Positions 1-8,405 of a stretch of DNA of 64,000 nt are shown piece by piece. Location: the NCBI GenBank assembly GCA_965199945.1, contig OZ241354.1:2790001-2854000 (forward strand), given 5' to 3'. The DNA comes from VXYL01 sp965199945. GTDB taxonomy: Bacteria > Pseudomonadota > Gammaproteobacteria > Pseudomonadales > Azotimanducaceae. The number at the start of each line of letters is the position of its first letter. Positions within the stretch are counted from its first letter, which is position 1. The position numbers and the translations under genes are program-made. The notes beneath the pieces were generated by a model. That model saw nothing but the letters and a program-made list of their open reading frames with translations. It ran no database searches and had not been told where the DNA came from.

Positions 1-1241
<1,241 letters not shown>

Positions 1242-1270
1242 TCTTGCTTCCTCCTGTTGGATGCCGCCAA

Positions 1271-1561
1271 TCAGCCTTCGAGCACGCCGAAGATCTCGGT
1301 CTCGGAGAGGATCAAGAGTTCCTCGCCGTCGATCTTCACGGTGCTGCCGGCGTATTGGCCAAAGATGATCTTGTCGCCGACGCCGACGTCCGGCTTGCGC
1401 CGGCTGCCGTCGTCTTCCACCTTGCCCGGCCCGACCGCGAGAATCTCGCCCTGCGAGGGCTTCTCCGATGCGGTGTCGGGCAACACGATGCCGCCGGCGG
1501 ACATGGCGTCCTCCTCGATGCGGCGCACGACCACGCGATCGTGCAGAGGTCGGATGTTCAT
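1271..1561 (-). CDS. groES: 10 kDa co-chaperonin GroES
   Basis: Heptameric lid of the GroEL chamber. The 96-residue length is normal. The sequence opens MNIRPLHDRVVVRR, the classic GroES N-terminus, and includes the mobile-loop region (EEDAMSAGGIVLPDTA) that contacts GroEL. The start is set by GGGAGG 7-8 bases upstream. It is the first gene of the groESL operon. A CIRCE inverted repeat lies 82 bases before the start, so heat-shock control by the HrcA repressor is expected from known biology. Family and role are certain. Confidence 0.98.
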   Translation of the reverse strand: MNIRPLHDRVVVRRIEEDAMSAGGIVLPDTASEKPSQGEILAVGPGKVEDDGSRRKPDVGVGDKIIFGQYAGSTVKIDGEELLILSETEIFGVLEG

Positions 1562-1642
1562 TCCAGATTTCCTCCCAAGTGCCTGTTTTCAATGGAGCTT
1601 CTCGTTGTGCGCCACGACCGGAGCCAGACGCACCGCGCCGCC

Positions 1643-1669
1643 TTAGCAGTCTCGCGCCGAGAGTGCTAA
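1643..1669 (-). promoter_or_regulatory. CIRCE operator (HrcA binding site) of groESL
   Basis: The + strand reads TTAGCAGTC, nine spacer bases, then GAGTGCTAA. The consensus is TTAGCACTC-N9-GAGTGCTAA, so only one base of the left arm deviates and the spacer is exactly nine. The site lies just downstream of the predicted -10 box and upstream of groES, the usual place for repression by HrcA. This implies an hrcA gene elsewhere in the genome. Confidence 0.93.
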
Positions 1670-1684
1670 CGACAGGGCGCGGTA

Positions 1685-1712
1685 ATAATAGGGGCGGATT
1701 CCGGTTATGCAA
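1685..1712 (-). promoter_or_regulatory. Sigma70-like promoter of groESL
   Basis: On the minus strand TTGCAT (1712-1707) is followed after 16 bases by TATTAT (1690-1685). The CIRCE element begins about 15 bases downstream of the -10 box, around the expected transcription start. The spacing and the operator position together make this the best-supported promoter in the window. An in-frame ATG at 1707 for the divergent + strand gene falls inside this -35 box, which argues for the later start at 1764 for that gene. Confidence 0.75.
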
Positions 1713-1763
1713 CCCCTCGAAGCAGGCTATGGTTGCGCGTCGGTGCGAAGCGACTTGGAGCGG

Positions 1764-2879
1764 ATGTCGAAACCAGCCATCGCCAGCGCGGCTGTCGGGG
1801 TCTCGCTTGGGATCGCCGGGCTGCTCTCCGCGGCCCAGGCGGACGACGGCGCTGCCAAGAGCGCGGATTCCGCCGAGTCCACGGACGCGGCGGAACTCGA
1901 GCAGCCCACGTCGCGCTACACGCGGGGATGGCGGCTCGCGGTGGCACAGCAGCTTCTGGAAGGTCGCCAGGATGATGGCGGCCAGCCGCCGGATGCCGTT
2001 GCGTTCGCGCCCGAGTTCGACTTGGACGACGGGCACGTCTGGGTGACGAGCGTGGCCTTCGGCGAAGACCGGTTCTTCGCCTTGGACATAGGACGCACCT
2101 GGGTTGCCGGGTGGCCCTGCGACGAAGCGTGCTACGCCAGGTTGGCGGACCGTCCGCCGCCGCGCGTGCGCGCCTACACGACGACCGGCGATCTAGACGC
2201 CAGCCTGGACTTCGAGCCGTACGAGTACGACGCCGCGGACCACGTCGTGGCGATCGTCTACGCAGCCGGCAAGCTGTACGTCATGAACCGGAACCCGCCG
2301 AAGGTGTACGTCTACATGCCCGACGGCAGGCGAGTGGTGGAGGAGGACTTCTACTTGGCCGGAGGCGAACGCTACCGCGAAGATGGCCACGACAGCGACA
2401 TGAGCCGCCTTCCCGTGGATTTCGTTCACGCCGCTGGCCGCTTCTACGTATTGGACCAAGGCTCCAATCAATATGCGCCCAAGGTGTGGGTCTACGACAG
2501 CGCCGGCACGCGCATACGCGAGGCCGAGTTTCAGATCGACGGGTTGCGCTTCGAAGGTTGCGGCTCGGGCGACGACTCTTGCGAGTGGCCGGAGAGCATC
2601 GTCCATGCGGACGGCACGTTGTACGTCAAGGTCTGGCTGCGCGTCCCCGGATGGCCCACTGTCGACCATCCGATCTGGCTCTATGCGTTGGACGGCAGCC
2701 GCGCCGGCACGCTCCATTTCGACGACAGCGCACTGTTCACGGATGGAATGACGCACGCCAACGGCTGGTTCTACCTGCTTTCCGATTATTCCAGCACTGA
2801 GCCCTACCGCGTCTGCGCCTACACGCTCCAAGGCCAACGCGTCGCGCCGAACGCAGAGGGGGCCGGCATGTATTGCTGA
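1764..2879 (+). CDS. Secreted hypothetical protein, beta-propeller-like repeats
   Basis: A 371-residue protein of unrecognised family. From the ATG at 1764 (GGAG just upstream) it has a Sec signal peptide: a hydrophobic stretch AAVGVSLGIAGLL ending in SAAQA before an acidic, low-complexity segment. It is probably periplasmic or exported. The mature part has repeated blocks of about 50-60 residues built around V-x-AYTTTGDLD, KVYVYMPDGRR, KVWVYDSAG and IWLYALDGSR, alternating with GKLYV/GRFYV/GTLYV/GWFYL strands. This pattern is expected of NHL/WD-type beta-propeller blades. No catalytic motif is seen. An in-frame ATG at 1707 would add 19 residues but lies in the groES promoter. Function unknown. 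Confidence 0.75.
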   Translation: MSKPAIASAAVGVSLGIAGLLSAAQADDGAAKSADSAESTDAAELEQPTSRYTRGWRLAVAQQLLEGRQDDGGQPPDAVAFAPEFDLDDGHVWVTSVAFGEDRFFALDIGRTWVAGWPCDEACYARLADRPPPRVRAYTTTGDLDASLDFEPYEYDAADHVVAIVYAAGKLYVMNRNPPKVYVYMPDGRRVVEEDFYLAGGERYREDGHDSDMSRLPVDFVHAAGRFYVLDQGSNQYAPKVWVYDSAGTRIREAEFQIDGLRFEGCGSGDDSCEWPESIVHADGTLYVKVWLRVPGWPTVDHPIWLYALDGSRAGTLHFDDSALFTDGMTHANGWFYLLSDYSSTEPYRVCAYTLQGQRVAPNAEGAGMYC

Positions 2880-2907
2880 GCCTCGTGCGGATCAGGGCCG
2901 CGGTGCC

Positions 2908-4062
2908 TTGACTACCGTGGCTACCGTGGCTACCGTGGCTACCGTGGCTACCAACCGCAACCCTTGGCACTATCCGCGCCCGGAAGTGGCGCAGAGCCTG
3001 TTGCGGCTGCTCGAATCACGAGTGACGCCCGCCGAAACGGTATTCGGCCCGCGCCGCATGGGCAAGACCGAGTTCCTGCTGCAGGACTTCGCGCCGCTGG
3101 CGGAAGCGCGCGGCCACAAGGTGGTGTATCTGTCCTTGTGGGAGGCGGAGGACGCGCCGTTGGCGCTGCTGGTGAGGAAGTGGAGCGACGCGCTGAAGGA
3201 AGACAGTGTGCTCCACGCCGCCAAAGAGAAGCGCCCGGCGCGGATCGCGGGTTCGGCGGCCGGATTCGGCGGCAGCATCGAGTTCGCCCGGAGGCAGGGC
3301 GACGACAACGAGCTGATCCTCTTGGACGACCTGATCGAGCGCGTGGTCGGCCACCGCAAGCGCGGGCCGCGCGGCTTGACGATACTTGTGATGGACGAGG
3401 CCCAGGAACTCGCCGCCCGTGCCCGCGACCGGCGCGTGGTCGCGGCGCTGCGCAGCAGCTTGGACAAGCGCATCGGGAGCTTGGCGAGCGTCTTCGCGGG
3501 CTCCGACCGCCGCCGCCTGGAGGCCATGTTCGCGGATCGACGAGCGCCCTTCTTTCGGTTCGGATCCGCGTGGCAGCTGCCCGCGCTGCCGGACGACTTC
3601 GCCGTCCACATGGCCAATCGCCTGCGGGATGCCGCCGACGTGTCGCTGAGCCGGCGCGACGCGATCGCCGCATTCAACGCGCTCGACCGCAACCCCTACG
3701 TCTTCCACCGCCACTTCCTGCACCGGCTGATCGAACAGCCCGACGTGCCCTTGGCGCTCGCACTGGCGGCATCCAAGGAGGTCCTCGCCGGCGTCTCCGA
3801 CCGCGAGCGCACATGGCGAGCGCTCACTCCCTTGCAGCAGCGCGTGGCAATGCGGATCGCGGCGCTTCGCGGCAACGCCTGCCTCTACCACAAGGGATCG
3901 CGGGAAGCCCTGGGCCGCGAATTGGGGGTGGACGCCGTCGCCAAATCTTCGATGCAGGCCGCGTTGCGCAGGTTGGAGCGCCTCGGCGTGGTCGCCAAGG
4001 ACGACGACGGCTGGCGCATCGCGGACGACGGCCTGCGCGCTTGGCTTGCGCACAAGGGCTAG
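2908..4062 (+). CDS. P-loop AAA-type ATPase with N-terminal VAT tandem repeat
   Basis: A 384-residue predicted cytoplasmic ATPase resembling the bacterial Orc1/Cdc6- and STAND-like ATPases (Pfam AAA_16/ATPase_2 type). Walker A GPRRMGKT is at residues 47-54, Walker B (LTILVMDEAQ) at about 157-166, and a sensor-1-like strand SVFAGSDRR follows. The C-terminal third reads as a winged helix (LGRELGVDAVAKSSMQAALRRL), typical of these ATPases. It starts TTG at 2908, or at one of four in-frame GTG codons inside a 9-bp tandem repeat encoding TVATVATVAT; the true start is uncertain. It shares fold and layout, but little sequence, with the ATPases at 8406 and 9746. Target unknown. Confidence 0.82.
   Translation: MTTVATVATVATVATNRNPWHYPRPEVAQSLLRLLESRVTPAETVFGPRRMGKTEFLLQDFAPLAEARGHKVVYLSLWEAEDAPLALLVRKWSDALKEDSVLHAAKEKRPARIAGSAAGFGGSIEFARRQGDDNELILLDDLIERVVGHRKRGPRGLTILVMDEAQELAARARDRRVVAALRSSLDKRIGSLASVFAGSDRRRLEAMFADRRAPFFRFGSAWQLPALPDDFAVHMANRLRDAADVSLSRRDAIAAFNALDRNPYVFHRHFLHRLIEQPDVPLALALAASKEVLAGVSDRERTWRALTPLQQRVAMRIAALRGNACLYHKGSREALGRELGVDAVAKSSMQAALRRLERLGVVAKDDDGWRIADDGLRAWLAHKG
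2912..2952 (+). repeat. 9-bp tandem repeat (CTACCGTGG)x4 plus a partial unit
   Basis: Four perfect copies of CTACCGTGG and a partial fifth (CTACC) span 2912-2952. They encode a Thr-Val-Ala repeat at the N-terminus of the ATPase gene. Each unit carries an in-frame GTG, so copy-number change would add or remove possible start codons without shifting frame. A weaker relative, two units of CGCCACCCT/CGCCACCTT, lies at about 9558-9575 between the other two ATPase genes. Confidence 0.85.
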
Positions 4063-4158
4063 CGCCATTTGGTACCGCGATGCTTCTGCAAGGCAGGTGG
4101 CGTTTTCCGGCGACTGGTCTCCGATTCTGCCCAGCGTGGGCGCCGGCGCTCGGAGGTT

Positions 4159-5052
4159 CTAGCCGAACACGGCCGCCAAGGCTGACGCCGGCGGCGCGTA
4201 GTAGAAGCTGCCGGTGACGGGCCTGGTGTAGCTCAGCATGCGGTCCCTCTGGCCGTCCGCGGAGCGTCCGAACATCGACGCCAGCAGGGTGTGGAAGCGG
4301 TCGATGCTGGCGCTGAAGGCGAGAAAGAACAGCCCGGCATCGCCGACGCCGCCGGCCGGGGAACTGCGGCGGTATATCTTCACCCCCGGCAGATCGGTGC
4401 GGCTGACGTGGCTGTCCGCCGGCATGGCGTCCCCGACCAGTTCCACGCTGTCCGCCTTGGTGCGCCCGAAGACGCGCTCCTGTGCCGCCTCCGGCAACGC
4501 CGCGAACGCCGGCAGATCGTGTATCCAGCGCTGCGCCATCACGAAGCTGCCACCGCCGCAGTCGCTAGCGTCGATGAGCGCGGCGGCGAGGCGCGCATCG
4601 CCCTTCGGATTGGCCGTGCCGTCCACGAAGCCGGTGAGGTCGCGGCTGTCGCGGAAGCGAAAGCCGTGGTTCTCCTGGGCCACATCCGCCAGCGGCGCCA
4701 GCGCGTCGCGCCAGGCAAGCGCCGCGGCGAACAGCTCGTCGCGCTCTTCCCCGTGCAGCCAGACAAACAGGTCCTGCTGCGTCGCCGGCGCCGCGAAACC
4801 GTCGGCGCCGGCCACCGCCTCGAAATCCGCCGCCTGGGGCGGCACCGGCAGGCCGGCCACGGCACGCGCCAAACGCGCCCCGAAAGCGACCACTTGCGTA
4901 ACGTCGCCAGCAAGCGCCGCCGCCGGCAGGCGCGACGGCAGATCGCGCAGCTCGCGGTCGCGCCACGCAAACTCCAGGAAGACGTCGTGGCTGGTTCCTT
5001 CGCGGAAGATGCCCGCTTGATGGTTCACGCCGAACTCCGTCTGGCTTCGCAT
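4159..5052 (-). CDS. DyP-type heme peroxidase
   Basis: Dye-decolourising-type peroxidase (297 residues from the ATG at 5052), using H2O2 to oxidise aromatic or porphyrin-like substrates. The signature GFVDGTANP is at residues 141-149 with the catalytic Asp at 144. The proximal heme ligand is probably His215 in DSHVSRTD. The late motif DAGLFFLAFSASIDRFHTLL and the ending YYAPP also fit the YfeX/DyP-P group. No signal peptide is present, so it is cytoplasmic unless carried by an encapsulin, and no encapsulin gene is nearby. The frame stays open to 5328 and would add a membrane-like segment, but family alignment favours MRSQTEFGV as the start. No good ribosome site is visible. Confidence 0.9.
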   Translation of the reverse strand: MRSQTEFGVNHQAGIFREGTSHDVFLEFAWRDRELRDLPSRLPAAALAGDVTQVVAFGARLARAVAGLPVPPQAADFEAVAGADGFAAPATQQDLFVWLHGEERDELFAAALAWRDALAPLADVAQENHGFRFRDSRDLTGFVDGTANPKGDARLAAALIDASDCGGGSFVMAQRWIHDLPAFAALPEAAQERVFGRTKADSVELVGDAMPADSHVSRTDLPGVKIYRRSSPAGGVGDAGLFFLAFSASIDRFHTLLASMFGRSADGQRDRMLSYTRPVTGSFYYAPPASALAAVFG

Positions 5053-5549
5053 CCCTGAGCCAGTGGATCGAAAGCCGTCGCGGCATCCATGCTCGCCCCC
5101 GAGGCTGCAGCGTCCGTCAGGTCTTCGTGGTTGGCGTCGAGATGACCGGGTCGTGCGCTCAGCGGGAACGGACGACTTGAGATCGTCGCACTCTTCGCTG
5201 TAGGCACCGAAGAGTGCGCACCACAAGTAGTAGAGCAAGGTGCAAACACCAAGCGCCGCGCCGACAGCGAGACTTATCAAGATCGCTTGGAGGACATGGA
5301 CGACCAGCATGGGACGAGACCAAAGCACCCCTAGACCCCCTTGTCAACGCTTCTCGCATCCCGCCGGGCGATGAAGGCGGCCACGAGGCGACGGGCACGG
5401 GCACTGCCCAGTCTGCCCAGTACAGGCACTTGACGAACGCCCGCCCTTCGCAGACCATGATGGATGAGGGAGGTCGTCGCCAAGCACTGTGGCCGGCCTC
5501 GGGGCATATGAGCGCGTCTAAGTTCGACGCGAAGTTCAAGGAGAATCAA
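5053..5549. other. 497-bp region between DyP and XdhA-like genes; possible broken small membrane gene
   Basis: No confident gene. On the minus strand 5310-5170 encodes a membrane-like stretch (MLVVHVLQAILISLAVGAA, then a second hydrophobic run and an acidic SEECDDL). It continues only in an arginine-rich, non-coding-looking way in that frame. Another minus frame over 5163-5025 has a normal coding look (LDANHEDLTDAAASGASMD). The two would make one small membrane protein of about 90 residues if joined by a frameshift. The right part of the region holds the ribosome-binding site of the + strand gene at 5550. Confidence 0.35.
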
Positions 5550-7769
5550 GTGGCAGAAGCGGTAGATCTGAAGGCGATCGGCACCCGTCCGGTGCGCCCG
5601 GACGGCATCGAGAAAGTCACCGGGCGGGCCGCGTTCGGCGCGGACCTGAACCTGCCGGGGATGCTCTACGGCAAGGTGCTGCGCAGCCCGCACGCCCACG
5701 CCCGCATCAAGAGCGTCGATCTCAGCAGGGCGCTGGCGGCAGACGGCGTCCTGGCCGCCGTTTCCGGCGAGAGCTTCCCGGAAGCCACGAGCGATCTGGC
5801 GAAGAACGTGATCGCCCGCGACAAGGCGCTCTACCACGGCCACGCGGTGGCGGCGGTGGCGGCCAAGACGCTGGACCAGGCCGAAGCCGCGCTGGATCTG
5901 ATCGACGTGGAATACGAAGTGCTGAGCCCCGTGCTCAGCCTCGACGACGCCATGGCGGACGGCGCCACGCTGGTGAACGAGAACCAGCACACCAACGGCG
6001 ACGCCAGCAAGCCGGCGAGCAACGTCGCCGCCATGCAGCGCATGGAGCGCGGCGACGTGGAGAAGGGCTTCGCCGAGGCGGACTTGATCGTCGAGACCGA
6101 GCACCGCGTCCCCACCGCCCACCAGGGCTACATCGAACCCCACGCCTGCACCGCCACCGTGAACGAGGACGGCAAGGCCACCGTCTGGTGCTGCACCCAA
6201 GGCCACTTCGAGGTGCGCTCGCTGACCGCCGGCGTGCTCGGCGAGAAGGTCGGCAACATCAAGGTCATCCCGTCCGAGATCGGCGGCGGCTTCGGTGGCA
6301 AGACCATCGTCTACTTGGAGCCGCTGGCCGTGAAGATGGCGCAGATCGCCGCCCGGCCGGTGAAGATGATGATGAGCCGCGAGGAAGTGTTCCGCGCCAC
6401 CGGCCCGACCTCCGCCACTTGGTGCAAGGCCAAGATCGGCGCCAAGAAGGACGGCACCTTCACCGCCGCCACCGCTTGGCTGGCCTATGAAGCCGGCGCC
6501 TTCCCCGGCGCCCCCATCGGCCCCGGCTGCATGTCCGTGCTGGCGCCCTACGAACTGCCGAACTTCGTCATCGAAGGCAACGACGTGCTGGTGAACAAGC
6601 CGAAGGTGTGCGCGTACCGCGCGCCCGGCGCCCCGCAGTCCATGCACGCGATGGAGTGCGCCATCGACGAACTGGCGCGCAAGCTCGACATGGACCCCAT
6701 CGACCTGCGGCTGAAGAACGCCGCCGGCGAAGGCACCCAGGCGCCCTACGGCCCCACCTTCCCGGCCATCGGCTTGAAGGAATGCCTGCAAGCGGCCAAG
6801 GAACACCCCAACTACACCGCGCCCGTTCCCGAAGGCGCTGGCCGCGGCTTGGCGGTGGGCTTCTGGTTCAACATCGGCATGCAGTCCAGCGCCGAAGTGC
6901 GCATCGCCGAAGACGGCGCCGTGACGGTGATGGAAGGCAGCCCGGACATCGGCGGCAGCCGCGCCGGCATGGCGTTGATGGCGGCGGAGACGCTGGGCGT
7001 GCCCTACGAGCAGATCAAGGCGCACGTGGGCGACACCGAAAGCACCGGCTTCTGCAACGTCACCGGCGGCAGCCGCACCACCTTCGCCACCGGCATGGCC
7101 GTGGTGCAGGCCTGCGAGGACATCATCGCTCAGTGCAAGCAGCGCGCCGCGCTCACCTGGGACCTGGACGTCGACCAGGTGGACTGGGTGGACGGCGAAG
7201 CCGTGCCCAAGCCCGGCGTGAACGCCGACGTGAAGCCCCTCTCGCTGGCCAACATCGCGCGCGGCGCCGGACGCACCGGCGGCCCGCTGCTCGGCCGCGC
7301 CAGCCTGAACGCCCAAGGCGCCGGCGCCTCGTTCTCCGTGAACTGGACGGACTTGAAGGTGGACACCGAAACCGGCAAGACGGACGTGCTCGCCTTCACC
7401 GCCGTGCAGGACGCCGGCCGCGCCATCCACCCGGCCTACGTGGAAGGCCAAATGCAAGGCGGCGCCGTGCAAGGCATCGGCTGGGCGCTGAACGAGGAGT
7501 ACATCTACGACGCCGACGGCGTGATGGAAAACCCCGGCTTCCTCGACTACCGCGTGCCGGTGGCCTCGGACCTGCCGATGATCGACACCCAGATCATCGA
7601 GGTGCCGAACCCGTCGCACCCGTACGGGGTGCGCGGCGTGGGGGAAACGCCGATCGTGGCCCCGCTGGCCGCGGTCTCGAACGCAGTGCGGGATCAGCTG
7701 GGGTTCCGGATCGACGACCTGCCGCTGTCGCCGCCGCGGGTGCTGGAGGCGATTGACGGGCAAGGGTAA
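5550..7769 (+). CDS. Xanthine dehydrogenase family, molybdopterin-binding catalytic subunit
   Basis: A 739-residue molybdenum hydroxylase large subunit (XdhA/CoxL/aldehyde-oxidase type). It hydroxylates a purine, N-heterocycle or aldehyde with water and passes electrons to FeS and FAD subunits. The start is GTG at 5550, set by a perfect AAGGAG six bases upstream; an earlier ATG (5508) has a poorer site. Seen: an N-terminal a/b-hammerhead region, GGGFGGK at residues 245-251, the cofactor loop AYRAPGAPQ near 353, and the catalytic Glu in GVGETP at residue 699. Length and motifs are complete. The [2Fe-2S] and FAD partner genes are not in the neighbourhood, which is unusual. Substrate cannot be inferred. 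Confidence 0.93.
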   Translation: MAEAVDLKAIGTRPVRPDGIEKVTGRAAFGADLNLPGMLYGKVLRSPHAHARIKSVDLSRALAADGVLAAVSGESFPEATSDLAKNVIARDKALYHGHAVAAVAAKTLDQAEAALDLIDVEYEVLSPVLSLDDAMADGATLVNENQHTNGDASKPASNVAAMQRMERGDVEKGFAEADLIVETEHRVPTAHQGYIEPHACTATVNEDGKATVWCCTQGHFEVRSLTAGVLGEKVGNIKVIPSEIGGGFGGKTIVYLEPLAVKMAQIAARPVKMMMSREEVFRATGPTSATWCKAKIGAKKDGTFTAATAWLAYEAGAFPGAPIGPGCMSVLAPYELPNFVIEGNDVLVNKPKVCAYRAPGAPQSMHAMECAIDELARKLDMDPIDLRLKNAAGEGTQAPYGPTFPAIGLKECLQAAKEHPNYTAPVPEGAGRGLAVGFWFNIGMQSSAEVRIAEDGAVTVMEGSPDIGGSRAGMALMAAETLGVPYEQIKAHVGDTESTGFCNVTGGSRTTFATGMAVVQACEDIIAQCKQRAALTWDLDVDQVDWVDGEAVPKPGVNADVKPLSLANIARGAGRTGGPLLGRASLNAQGAGASFSVNWTDLKVDTETGKTDVLAFTAVQDAGRAIHPAYVEGQMQGGAVQGIGWALNEEYIYDADGVMENPGFLDYRVPVASDLPMIDTQIIEVPNPSHPYGVRGVGETPIVAPLAAVSNAVRDQLGFRIDDLPLSPPRVLEAIDGQG

Positions 7770-7833
7770 GGCCCCGTGGAGTCGGGACCGTGGCCGCGGT
7801 CCCGACTCCGGTGGCGGCCGAGACTACGGGGCC
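7770..7833. terminator. GC-rich hairpin between convergent genes
   Basis: A perfect 13-bp stem pairs 7778-7790 with 7797-7809 around a 6-base loop (TGGCCG). It sits inside weaker outer arms GGCCCCGT (7770-7777) and ACGGGGCC (7826-7833), the latter overlapping the end of the minus-strand gene. There is no T-run on either strand. It probably insulates the converging genes, though it is not a canonical intrinsic terminator. Confidence 0.55.
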
Positions 7834-8219
7834 GTCCGATAGCGTCGTTGCTCATGCAGTACGCTGCCTTTACGCTTGAGTTCGCGTAGGCGGTTGTCTA
7901 CGGCGATTTCGCTGGATTTGTTGCCTTTGACACCAAGGGCTTCAATGATCTCGCGGCGCGATGCGCCTCGGCCGCCGGCTCCGTCAATTGTCCTCAGCAC
8001 GGTCTCCCGCGTCATCGGGCCACGACCCAGCCTAGCGTCGACTTGGGCGTCCAAGGCACGGGTTCGCTGGCCCATGTGCTGGTCGTAGGCGGCAATCGCA
8101 CCAAGCTCGAGATCTACTTCCGCCTTCTTCTCGCGCAGCGCGGCGAGCTCTTGCTCAAGTTTGATCTTACTCTCGGTCAGTTCACGCCTTCGGTCGGCGA
8201 GCATCTCCGAAGAATCCAT
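7824..8219 (-). CDS. Small coiled-coil / winged-helix protein, possible regulator
   Basis: A 131-residue protein of no family I can name. Residues 1-60 are a charged heptad-like coiled coil (RRRELTESKIKLEQELAALR). The C-terminal half reads as a winged helix: TRETVLRTIDGAGGRGASR, then REIIEALGVKGNKSSEIAVDN, then LRELKRKGSVLHEQRRY as the wing. The start at 8219 has GAGGAA nine bases upstream; an in-frame ATG at 8234 would add five residues. The gene is divergent from the ATPase at 8406 across an AT-rich spacer holding a perfect palindrome. It may regulate itself and that neighbour; this is inference. Confidence 0.72.
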   Translation of the reverse strand: MDSSEMLADRRRELTESKIKLEQELAALREKKAEVDLELGAIAAYDQHMGQRTRALDAQVDARLGRGPMTRETVLRTIDGAGGRGASRREIIEALGVKGNKSSEIAVDNRLRELKRKGSVLHEQRRYRTAP

Positions 8220-8257
8220 GGCGAGGTTCCTCATTTCTGTTGAACGGAAGCAAACTT

Positions 8258-8282
8258 CAGCACAACTCTATTGTGCTGTCAA
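8258..8282 (-). promoter_or_regulatory. Perfect palindrome over a minus-strand -35 box; candidate operator
   Basis: CAGCACAA (8258-8265), five bases, TTGTGCTG (8271-8278) is an exact inverted repeat. On the minus strand a consensus -35 TTGACA (8282-8277) overlaps its edge, with a weak -10 (TGAAGT, 8259-8254) 17 bases on. A bound dimer would block this promoter of the winged-helix gene. The surrounding 8255-8340 is markedly AT-rich for this genome and also contains CTGTA-A-TACAG (8327-8337). Confidence 0.55.
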
Positions 8283-8405
8283 CACATTTTGTAGAATTAC
8301 ATACTTATTCCGTAACATAGGAAAATCTGTAATACAGGACTCCATCCCACCAAAGATGCCGATGGGCGCATGAGGCCAACCACCGAAGTCGTATACTGCC
8401 GTGCC

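Noticed and set aside
2912..2952. Tandem repeat as CRISPR
   Set aside because: Units are 9 bp with no spacers.
5331..7763. 810-codon minus-strand frame over the molybdenum hydroxylase
   Set aside because: Mirror of the real gene; no family match, His/Gly/Ala/Val bias.
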